5,250 nucleotides of DNA from assembly GCA_937888925.1 (NCBI GenBank), contig CALARM010000486.1, positions 1-5,250 of the forward strand, read 5' to 3'. The position numbers were made by a program, and so were the translations under genes. Shown piece after piece: positions 1 to 5,250 of the stretch. Each line of letters begins with the position of its first letter. The stretch's first letter is position 1. The notes under the pieces are model-generated. The model did not search any database and was not told the origin of the DNA. It worked only from the letters and a program-made list of their open reading frames with translations. The stretch comes from an uncultured Synergistia bacterium. Lineage in GTDB: Bacteria > Eremiobacterota > SpSt-956 > JAKJGF01.

Positions 1-112
1 TTAATTCTATATAAAAAACGAATTTTTCTTCTCCAGAGCCTGCCAGGCAGAAGCTGAATACTTTTCCTCTGTGATAAAAAATAAACCTTCAAATGTAAGA
101 TTGAATATATAC

Positions 113-141
113 TTGCTTGTTTAACTGTTATATCTTATAAT
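113..141 (+). promoter_or_regulatory. Candidate sigma70-type promoter of the zinc-ribbon kinase gene
   Basis: A perfect -10 hexamer TATAAT lies at 136-141, and TTGCTT at 113-118 matches three of six positions of the -35 consensus. The spacer is exactly 17 bases. Transcription would begin near 148, giving a leader of about 110 bases that contains most of an inverted repeat and a 14-bp palindrome. The -10 hexamer overlaps the left arm of that inverted repeat (from 137). A second TATAAT at 163-168 has no acceptable -35 at the right distance. AT-rich DNA produces chance -10 boxes, so confidence is moderate. Confidence 0.45.
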
Positions 142-209
142 AAGTGAGTGGTGGATAGTGAGTATAATATGTTCAACTCACTGCTCACTGCTCATAACTC
201 ACTTATTAT
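137..209. repeat. Interrupted inverted repeat made of GTGAG/CTCAC words
   Basis: Positions 137-149 (ATAATAAGTGAGT) are the exact reverse complement of 197-209. Between them, AGTGAGT at 157-163 is the reverse complement of ACTCACT at 176-182, and CTCACT recurs at 184-189. The whole can fold into a long hairpin with internal mismatches. It has the look of a small dispersed intergenic element (MITE- or REP-like), but only one copy lies in this window, so dispersal is not shown. If transcription starts near 148, the left outer arm would be mostly outside the mRNA, and only the inner arms would fold in RNA. Confidence 0.55.
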
Positions 210-220
210 GTCTTACCTTG

Positions 221-234
221 CGTGACATGTCACG
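221..234. promoter_or_regulatory. Perfect 14-bp palindrome, candidate operator
   Basis: CGTGACATGTCACG reads identically on both strands. It lies 24 bases upstream of the GTG start of the kinase gene and just before its ribosome-binding site, downstream of the candidate promoter. It is GC-richer than its surroundings. This fits a binding site for a homodimeric repressor, or a short RNA hairpin (five pairs around a CATG loop) near the translation start. No particular regulator family can be assigned from the sequence. Confidence 0.4.
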
Positions 235-248
235 ACTAGAATATTTTT

Positions 249-255
249 GAGGTGA
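249..255 (+). promoter_or_regulatory. Ribosome-binding site that fixes the GTG start at 259
   Basis: GAGGTGA is a good Shine-Dalgarno sequence; its GAGG core ends six bases before GTG at 259. An in-frame TGA at 253-255 lies inside it, so the protein cannot start further upstream. The next in-frame ATG (residue 42) would remove the whole zinc ribbon. The GTG is therefore the only sensible start. Confidence 0.8.
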
Positions 256-258
256 ATC

Positions 259-2769
259 GTGGGCAATATCTGTTCTGTATGTGGTTCAGATAACAGTGAT
301 ACTGCAAAGTTTTGCAATGAATGCGGACAAACCCTTGGAATTAAAGTTAAATCCAAACCTGTAGCATTGAAACAGGGTACCATGCTTAAAGGAAGCCGAT
401 ATATTACAAAAAGGCTGATTAAAGCAGGAGGTATGGGAGCTGTTTACGAAGCAACAGATAAAAATTCAAATGAGATTTTTGCTATTAAAGAGCTCTGGAC
501 CTATGTTTCTACTGCAAAAGAAAGAGAATATCTCGTCAAAAGATTTGAAAGCGAAGCAAAATTACTATCGAAACTTACCCATACCAGTCTTCCCAGGGTT
601 TATGATTATTTTATTGACAATGAACGTTATTATCTTGTAATGGATTTTATAGATGGCTGTGATCTGGACAATCTTATACGCAGCAATGGCAAACCGGGCT
701 TACCACAGGAAGAAGTAGTAAAATGGGGAATTCAAATCTGTGAAGTTTTAGACTATCTGCATAACTCCAATCCTCCTATAATTTACCGGGATCTGAAACC
801 ATCCAATATTATGCTGAAAAACTCCAACAGGAAGATAGTTTTAATAGATTTTGGCATAGCCTGTGCTCTCGAAGATAATACTTCAGGTAATCCCAGAACT
901 ATGATAGGTACAATGGGTTATATTGCCCCGGAACAATATCTGGGGAAACCTGTACCTGCAAGTGATATATATTCTCTTGGAGGAACTCTTTATAATCTTC
1001 TTACAGGAAGTATGCCTGTACCTTTCAGTTATAAACACATGACATCTATCGTCCCGGAAATAGCCACAGGTATAGAAGAAATAGTATGCCGTTCCTTAAA
1101 CTTGAAAGTTGAAGAAAGATATCAAAGTGCCAGAGAAGTAAAGACTGTTCTGGAAAAGGTTCTGGAAAGTGAAATACTGACTCTGCGTACCATCAAAGAA
1201 AAACCGAAATTATCTCGATGGAAAGTATCAGGTGAATTGCCTGAGCTTTCTGATATATTATCTAATATGGAGTCTGCTGGAACTATTATAACAGTGGAAC
1301 AAACAGGCGAAAAAGATACAAAAGAAATGAAAGATGCCCGTGGAAAACTCAATGATGTAACAGAAATAGATAAACAGGAAGAAGATAGGGATAAAATATA
1401 TGATGTAACAGAAATAGATAAACAGGAAGAAGATAGAGATAAAAAATATATAGATATACTGGAAGAATTAATAAATACAGATCATGAGTCACTGGTTAAA
1501 ACCCTTCAATCGAAGGAAAAATATTTAGATGAGAGATTTTTCGAAATATTTGATCACACAATAGAGTATGTAGCCTCAGAGGATGAAAATCTTGCAAAAG
1601 AACTTAATAATTTAGATAAAATTATGGCTTCCATGAATCTCCGTAAGAGATTAACAGAAGAGGAAGACATACGTGATGCAGATGAATTATTTGATGAAAA
1701 TTTCATAGAAACTTCCGTAGAAGATTATGAAAGTCATATCTCTTCTGACAGAGATTTAGCGGAATATAAAGAGGAATTATTCGATGAAGATTTCATTGAA
1801 ACTTCCTCAGAAGATAATCCCGGGCTTTCTGACATGGGAGAAGAAAATAACATAAACAGAGATGAAGGATTCGCGGTAAGTAAAGAGGAATTATTTGATG
1901 AAGATTTCATTGAAGATGATGTAATTCCTGTTTCTCCTGACATAATAGAAGAAAAGGGAAAAAAAGAGAAATTATTCGATGAAGATTTCATTGATTTTTC
2001 CGTTGATAAGGAAGAAAAATTTAAAAAAAATCTGTCTGAAAAAGGTGATACCTTTGATGAAGATTTTATTGGCGAACCTGTAATAAACGAAATAAATGAA
2101 GAATTTACAGAGGAAAACATTGAAGAAATATTCAGTCCATCAGAATTTATTCACAGGGAGTTATCCGAACAATTCAATAGAGAATTACAGGAAGAAGATT
2201 ATCTGACAGAAGAAGCAAATGCAGTTTCTAATGACAATATCAATTCCATCCAGGTAAAAGATGATTATAATATACTGAATGAAGAACATATTGAGGAATA
2301 TAATATAAAAGATCATATGAAAACTGATATGGCCTATGATATGCTGGAAGAAGAAATGATTATATCTGATTCATTGTGGGAAACAGAAGATGAAACTATT
2401 GATTTATCATTTGATGATGATGTAATTGAATTGAATGAACATATAATAAAAGCTGTTGAAACAGGGTCAAAGCAGGTAAGTCCGTCTGATAATATTTCAA
2501 TAAAGATAGAAGGAACCGATTACATACATGATAATGCACAGAAATATTTTGAAGAAGCACAGAACTTAATTAAAGAGGAACTTTTTGAAGAGGCAGTTAG
2601 TTTATGTGAAAAAGCTCTGGATTACAATGGTGAATTTCTTGAAGTACATTATACTCTTGGTACTATTTACAAAAAGATTAATCGTTCTGATCTTGCCGTA
2701 GAAAGTTACAAAAAATATCTTGCTCTTAAGCAGAAAAAAACTGCAGAAAAAATTTCAAAAAAAAAATAG
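259..2769 (+). CDS. Zinc-ribbon Hanks-type Ser/Thr protein kinase with acidic repeat linker and C-terminal TPRs
   Basis: This 836-residue protein is expected to phosphorylate protein Ser/Thr using ATP in the cytoplasm; its substrate is unknown. Residues 5-22 form a zinc ribbon (C5, C8, C19, C22). The kinase domain spans about 47-305: glycine loop AGGMG (56-60, with Lys55 at the first Gly position), ATP lysine K77, helix-C Glu probably E99, catalytic loop YRDLKPSN with D178, K180 and N183, DFG at 197-199, activation-loop threonines T214 and T218, APE at 223-225, helix-F D236 and R287. All catalytic residues are present, so it should be active. Residues about 310-755 are low-complexity and very rich in Glu/Asp, with two kinds of repeat. 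Residues about 758-826 resemble two TPR units, a protein-binding module, followed by a lysine-rich tail. No transmembrane segment or PASTA domain is seen, unlike PknB-type sensors. The downstream gene encodes a related kinase fold. Kinase assignment is firm; the pathway is unknown. Confidence 0.93.
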   Translation: MGNICSVCGSDNSDTAKFCNECGQTLGIKVKSKPVALKQGTMLKGSRYITKRLIKAGGMGAVYEATDKNSNEIFAIKELWTYVSTAKEREYLVKRFESEAKLLSKLTHTSLPRVYDYFIDNERYYLVMDFIDGCDLDNLIRSNGKPGLPQEEVVKWGIQICEVLDYLHNSNPPIIYRDLKPSNIMLKNSNRKIVLIDFGIACALEDNTSGNPRTMIGTMGYIAPEQYLGKPVPASDIYSLGGTLYNLLTGSMPVPFSYKHMTSIVPEIATGIEEIVCRSLNLKVEERYQSAREVKTVLEKVLESEILTLRTIKEKPKLSRWKVSGELPELSDILSNMESAGTIITVEQTGEKDTKEMKDARGKLNDVTEIDKQEEDRDKIYDVTEIDKQEEDRDKKYIDILEELINTDHESLVKTLQSKEKYLDERFFEIFDHTIEYVASEDENLAKELNNLDKIMASMNLRKRLTEEEDIRDADELFDENFIETSVEDYESHISSDRDLAEYKEELFDEDFIETSSEDNPGLSDMGEENNINRDEGFAVSKEELFDEDFIEDDVIPVSPDIIEEKGKKEKLFDEDFIDFSVDKEEKFKKNLSEKGDTFDEDFIGEPVINEINEEFTEENIEEIFSPSEFIHRELSEQFNRELQEEDYLTEEANAVSNDNINSIQVKDDYNILNEEHIEEYNIKDHMKTDMAYDMLEEEMIISDSLWETEDETIDLSFDDDVIELNEHIIKAVETGSKQVSPSDNISIKIEGTDYIHDNAQKYFEEAQNLIKEELFEEAVSLCEKALDYNGEFLEVHYTLGTIYKKINRSDLAVESYKKYLALKQKKTAEKISKKK
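1354..1449 (+). repeat. Two tandem 48-bp units in the kinase linker
   Basis: Units 1354-1401 and 1402-1449 differ at only two of 48 bases. Each is in frame and encodes 16 residues beginning DVTEIDKQEEDRDK (residues 366-381 and 382-397). The near identity, including synonymous positions, points to a recent slippage or unequal-crossover duplication. The segment is charged and probably helical or disordered, at the start of the acidic linker. Confidence 0.9.
1684..2073 (+). repeat. Five spaced copies of an LFDEDFI-type acidic-hydrophobic motif
   Basis: Copies begin at about 1684 (ELFDENFIETS, residue 476), 1774 (ELFDEDFIETS, 506), 1888 (ELFDEDFIEDD, 544), 1969 (KLFDEDFIDFS, 571) and 2050 (TFDEDFIGEP, 598). 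The starts are 27 to 38 residues apart, and the intervening sequence is acidic and not conserved. A degenerate sixth copy (SFDDDVIEL) lies near 2407. Aromatic and aliphatic residues at fixed places within an acidic disordered background are typical of short linear docking motifs, here in an array. The partner is unknown. Codons are largely shared between copies, suggesting expansion by duplication. Confidence 0.85.
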
Positions 2770-2789
2770 GGTTTATGTAAAAACTATTC

Positions 2790-2837
2790 TGAATTGCGTA
2801 AAAAAAGGCTATCAATTCAATTGACTTTGTTTTTTTT
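2790..2837 (+). terminator. Weak intrinsic terminator candidate after the zinc-ribbon kinase gene
   Basis: TGAATTG at 2790-2796 can pair with CAATTCA at 2813-2819, or alternatively TCAAT (2812-2816) with ATTGA (2820-2824). Eight T residues follow at 2830-2837. Both stems are short and AT-rich, and the T tract is a few bases from the stem, so termination would be leaky at best. The 3' part overlaps the -35 box of the next promoter. Confidence 0.3.
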
Positions 2838-2849
2838 AAGTGTTATGAT
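2821..2849 (+). promoter_or_regulatory. Extended -10 sigma70-type promoter of the pseudokinase-kinase gene
   Basis: TTGACT at 2821-2826 (five of six consensus) and TATGAT at 2844-2849 (five of six) are separated by exactly 17 bases, and TGT immediately precedes the -10 box as in extended -10 promoters. Transcription should start near 2856, giving a leader of about 32 bases. This is the best promoter in the window and suggests the second gene can be expressed independently of the first. Confidence 0.7.
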
Positions 2850-2857
2850 TTTCAAGG

Positions 2858-2872
2858 GGGTAGTTGTCACCC
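2858..2872 (+). promoter_or_regulatory. Small hairpin in the short leader before the pseudokinase-kinase gene
   Basis: GGGT (2858-2861) can pair with ACCC (2869-2872) around a seven-base loop, right at the predicted 5' end and directly before the Shine-Dalgarno sequence. It could protect the 5' end or tune translation. With only four pairs it may be chance, though the GC-rich run stands out from AT-rich surroundings. Confidence 0.2.
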
Positions 2873-2880
2873 GGAAGGAG
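2873..2880 (+). promoter_or_regulatory. Strong ribosome-binding site fixing the ATG at 2888
   Basis: GGAAGGAG is close to the ideal anti-16S complement and ends seven bases before ATG at 2888. No other start codon is as well placed, and the kinase-like fold begins about 15 residues into the resulting protein. Confidence 0.85.
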
Positions 2881-2887
2881 AAAATTT

Positions 2888-5250
2888 ATGCAGGGTAGTG
2901 GTACCCAGGGCTTTTTAGATTCAGGCTCTGTATTAAAAAGTCAATTTCAAATAATAAAAAATCTGTCTGTCACAGAATTAAGCAGGAATTATCTCGGGAA
3001 AGATATAAATACAAATAAAACTGTTCTGGTTAAAGAGTTATTGGATACATTTCAGGATCAGGCAAAAAAAGAACAGGCAACAAAACAATTCAGAATAGAG
3101 GCACAGATTCTTATAGGCCTTGTTCACAGGGGTATTCCAACCTTTCGTGATTATTTTGAACACGATAATAAAAGATACATTGTAATGGATTATATAGAAG
3201 GTAAAACATTACATGATTATATCAAAGATAGCAGGGATTTTTTCGACGAAAAACAGCTTCTGACATGGGCTCTGGAGTTATGTGACATATTACATTATCT
3301 TCATTCAAGAAGACCAAATCCTGTTATCTTCAGAGCTCTTGCTCCCAAAAACATTATCCTTTCACCTGAAGGTAAATTAATTCTTATAAATTTCGCCATA
3401 TCAAAAGTATTCAGTCCTTCATCTAAAACTATGGCTGTCGCAAAGATGGTAAATCATAATTTTTCACCTCTGGAACAATATTCAGGTGTTACAGATAATA
3501 GAACAGACATATATTCTCTAGGTGCAACCCTTTATTATACGATAACAAAAGAATTACCTGTAGATGCAATGAACAGGAGCCTTGAAGATACTCCACTCCA
3601 ACCATGTATAGAAATTAACAATAAAATCTCCCCTGAACTTGACGCTATAATAACAAAATGCATGGAATTACAGCAGGAACTGAGATATCAGAGCGTGTCC
3701 GATATTCAGGCAGAATTGAGAAAACTCTTCGATATGAAATACCGTCTTCAGAGTGCACCTAAAACATCGCGATTATCTCTCAGTTCTATTGGAGGAGCAT
3801 CTCCATCCCCTCCATCAGGTTCACTCAGACCACCTTTAAATATGCCGGCAGAAAGTCCTGTAAAACCGGGGCTTTCTCAGGGCTCTTTAAAGCCACCGAT
3901 GCAGGGAGCAGGTATGGCACAGGGCTCTTTAAAGCCACCGATGCAGGGAACAGGTATGGCACAGGGCTCTTTAAAGCCACCGATGCAGGCAGGTCAGACA
4001 AAATCAGTTCTTACCCAGGGAACTCCCAGATCGTCTGTTCCTTCAGAAAGACAGGAACAGGTGCCACCCAAATTACCTTCAAGGCCACCTTTAACTATGT
4101 CTGCAAAAACGTCCCGTCTTTCAGATGTTATACTGTCACTTCAAAAACCGGCAAAAACTGCTGAAATTACAGAGAGAAATGCCATTTCACCGCCTGCTTC
4201 AAGAGTGTCTTATTCCGGAAGGCAGGTACAACCAGAACAACAGGAAAATAAACTATTTAATCAGGAGGCTACAGATTTAGAGGAAGTTCAACATTCAGAT
4301 ACAGATGAACACAGAGATCTACCACCTCCAGTATTTTCCAGAACTTCATCATCGCCGGATAGCCAGCAACGAAAAAGCCTTCTTCAAACAAAATCAGAAG
4401 AAAGTAAATCTTCTTCATGGGTTACATCTGAGAAAGGGCGTACTCCTCTGACAAGACGATTAACCTTACCGCCGGCACAGGGTAAAGGAGCAGAAACATT
4501 GCCGCCTCCTGTGACACAGGGGAAAGGTGTTTTACCGCCCAGAGCAGGTTCATACGACAGATCGAAAAGTATAAGTCAATCTTCTGATGAACAAAAAGAT
4601 ATTCAAACTCATGTTGGTACAGGCAGTAAATTCCCTTTACCTTCATTACCGAGAAGATCTCCTGACACTGCAACGAAAGTTGTAGACTTATCAAATAAGC
4701 CTATACCTCCGCCTGGGCTAAAATCACAGGACAGACCGGAATCTGGTAATTATCCTTTACCGGTTTCTCAGGGCGGAAGTTTAAAAAGAATTCAAACAAG
4801 AAAGTTTTCTCCAGATTCTATGCCATCTCTTCCGCCAAGAAAAGAAAAGAGTGAAAAAGATCAGGCTTCTACTCCCTCAAGGCCATTTACCGGCAGTGGT
4901 GCTTCAGGTTCCCTTCAGGATGGCAGAGAGAAAAAAATACCGGCTATATCTCACAGTGCACAGACTCATAATGAACCAAATAAAATGCCTTATCAGTCCG
5001 GCAGAAGGGAAGATAGTGGAGAAGATACAGCCTTTGAGAAGGAAACATCCATATCATCCAGAGAGAAGCCTGTAGATAAAGGAATAATACTGAATAATAG
5101 ATATAAAGTAATAGAGTTATTGGGTGAAGGACAGACTACCAGAACCTATAAAGCTATGGATATGAAAAACAATTTCCATGTAGCATTAAAAGAGTTACTT
5201 GACAAATTTGACGATCCCGTAAAGAGAAGAGAAGCAATATTACAATTTCA
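2888..5250 (+). CDS. Tandem pseudokinase-kinase protein with proline-rich linker (3' end outside window)
   Basis: The frame is open for 787 codons and runs off the right edge. Residues about 15-283 have a complete Hanks-type kinase fold but lack catalysis: the glycine loop has no glycine at the conserved positions (S27, T29), HRD is F148-R149-A150, the catalytic-loop lysine is A152, DFG is N168-F169-A170 and APE is PLE (194-196). K49, E71, N155 and helix-F D207 are kept, so the fold is intact and nucleotide binding is not excluded. Residues about 290-730 are rich in Pro, Ser, Gln, Lys and Arg and predicted disordered, with a tandem repeat at 331-367 and many PxxP-like and LPP segments. From 732 a second kinase N-lobe begins: glycine loop GEGQTTRTY (746-754, third Gly replaced by T751) and ATP lysine K768 in VALKEL. 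Whether this domain keeps HRD and DFG lies outside the window. The pseudokinase resembles the neighbouring active kinase, suggesting duplication and divergence. It may act as an allosteric regulator or scaffold; that role is inference. Confidence 0.9.
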   Translation, partial: MQGSGTQGFLDSGSVLKSQFQIIKNLSVTELSRNYLGKDINTNKTVLVKELLDTFQDQAKKEQATKQFRIEAQILIGLVHRGIPTFRDYFEHDNKRYIVMDYIEGKTLHDYIKDSRDFFDEKQLLTWALELCDILHYLHSRRPNPVIFRALAPKNIILSPEGKLILINFAISKVFSPSSKTMAVAKMVNHNFSPLEQYSGVTDNRTDIYSLGATLYYTITKELPVDAMNRSLEDTPLQPCIEINNKISPELDAIITKCMELQQELRYQSVSDIQAELRKLFDMKYRLQSAPKTSRLSLSSIGGASPSPPSGSLRPPLNMPAESPVKPGLSQGSLKPPMQGAGMAQGSLKPPMQGTGMAQGSLKPPMQAGQTKSVLTQGTPRSSVPSERQEQVPPKLPSRPPLTMSAKTSRLSDVILSLQKPAKTAEITERNAISPPASRVSYSGRQVQPEQQENKLFNQEATDLEEVQHSDTDEHRDLPPPVFSRTSSSPDSQQRKSLLQTKSEESKSSSWVTSEKGRTPLTRRLTLPPAQGKGAETLPPPVTQGKGVLPPRAGSYDRSKSISQSSDEQKDIQTHVGTGSKFPLPSLPRRSPDTATKVVDLSNKPIPPPGLKSQDRPESGNYPLPVSQGGSLKRIQTRKFSPDSMPSLPPRKEKSEKDQASTPSRPFTGSGASGSLQDGREKKIPAISHSAQTHNEPNKMPYQSGRREDSGEDTAFEKETSISSREKPVDKGIILNNRYKVIELLGEGQTTRTYKAMDMKNNFHVALKELLDKFDDPVKRREAILQF
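3878..3989 (+). repeat. 42-bp tandem repeat, 2.7 units, in the proline-rich linker
   Basis: Units 3878-3919 and 3920-3961 differ at a single base (GCA to ACA, Ala to Thr). A third begins at 3962 and is identical for 28 bases to 3989. The 14-residue unit reads QGSLKPPMQGAGMA (from residue 331). Related QG-and-LPP words recur further on (AQGKGAETLPP at 530-540, TQGKGVLPP at 543-551, SQGGSLK at 627-633), so the linker seems to have grown from such modules. The near identity of units suggests a length-variable locus. Confidence 0.92.

Noticed and set aside
28..53. Imperfect hairpin (CTTCT 28-32 with AGAAG 49-53, inner GCCT/AGGC) as terminator of an upstream gene
   Set aside because: It has a five-base bulge and no T run directly after it on + ; on - the T run is several bases away. 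Too weak to call.
5..122. Short open frames at the left edge, on + (5-122) and - (about 7-120), with fairly protein-like composition
   Set aside because: The + frame has a stop directly upstream (2-4) and no ATG; the - frame is bounded by in-frame stops at 121-123 and 7-9 and has no ATG/GTG start. Either could be a gene remnant, but neither can be supported from the sequence alone.
163..168. Second TATAAT as an alternative -10 box
   Set aside because: The sequence 17 bases upstream (ATAAGT) has no resemblance to a -35 box.
1122..1352. Open frame on the - strand inside the kinase gene
   Set aside because: Antisense shadow of the kinase C-lobe and linker, with no recognisable domain.
1734..2120. 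Serine-rich open frame on the - strand
   Set aside because: It is the antisense of the acidic LFDEDFI repeat region; GAA/GAT-rich coding sequence gives serine/phenylalanine-rich open antisense frames. No ribosome-binding site or domain.
3330..3400. Loss of HRD/DFG considered as sequencing error
   Set aside because: The substitutions fall in separate codons, no frame disruption occurs, and the glycine loop and APE are altered too, so several independent errors would be needed.
3878..3989. Tandem repeat considered as a CRISPR array
   Set aside because: Units are contiguous with no spacers, in frame, and part of a coding region.
4422..4694. Open frame on the - strand inside the proline-rich linker
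   Set aside because: Shadow of the well-supported + strand frame that runs unbroken from 2888 to the window edge.
4851..5075. 74-codon + strand frame offset from the large gene
   Set aside because: Overlaps the linker in another frame, has no Shine-Dalgarno sequence and no domain; the large frame continues into a recognisable kinase lobe.

Overview
The window is AT-rich bacterial DNA holding two large genes on the + strand, both encoding Hanks-type (eukaryotic-like) serine/threonine kinase proteins with long disordered linkers. Start-codon and Shine-Dalgarno use and sigma70-like promoters are bacterial. The kinase style (GGMG loop, YRDLKPSNIML, DFGIA, APEQY, DIYSLG) is that of kinases from uncultured, kinase-rich phyla and from Gram-positive or cyanobacterial-like lineages. 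No marker gene is present, so the phylum cannot be named.

Layout. Positions 1-258 are non-coding: a promoter candidate (113-141), an interrupted inverted repeat (137-209) and a perfect 14-bp palindrome (221-234) lie ahead of gene 1. Gene 1 (259-2769, GTG start) encodes an 836-residue protein: N-terminal four-cysteine zinc ribbon, a kinase domain with all catalytic residues, a long acidic linker with a 16-residue tandem duplication and five copies of an LFDEDFI-type motif, and a C-terminal TPR pair. Positions 2770-2887 hold a weak terminator candidate overlapped by a well-formed extended -10 promoter. Gene 2 (2888 to beyond the right edge, 787 codons visible) has an N-terminal kinase fold whose catalytic residues are replaced (a pseudokinase), then about 440 residues of proline-, serine- and glutamine-rich basic linker with a 42-bp tandem repeat, and then the first lobe of a second kinase domain that still has its ATP-binding lysine.

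How they may work together. An active zinc-ribbon/TPR kinase sits next to a tandem pseudokinase-kinase protein. The two N-terminal kinase folds are clearly related, suggesting duplication followed by loss of catalysis in one copy. The first protein's linker is strongly acidic and the second's is basic and proline-rich, so a physical signalling complex, with the pseudokinase as allosteric regulator or scaffold, is a reasonable but untested inference. The pseudokinase-linker-kinase order in one bacterial chain is the most notable thing here; it resembles in layout, not in proven ancestry, the JAK arrangement of eukaryotes. No transmembrane segment is visible in either protein, unlike the common PknB/PASTA sensor kinases, so both look cytoplasmic as far as can be seen.
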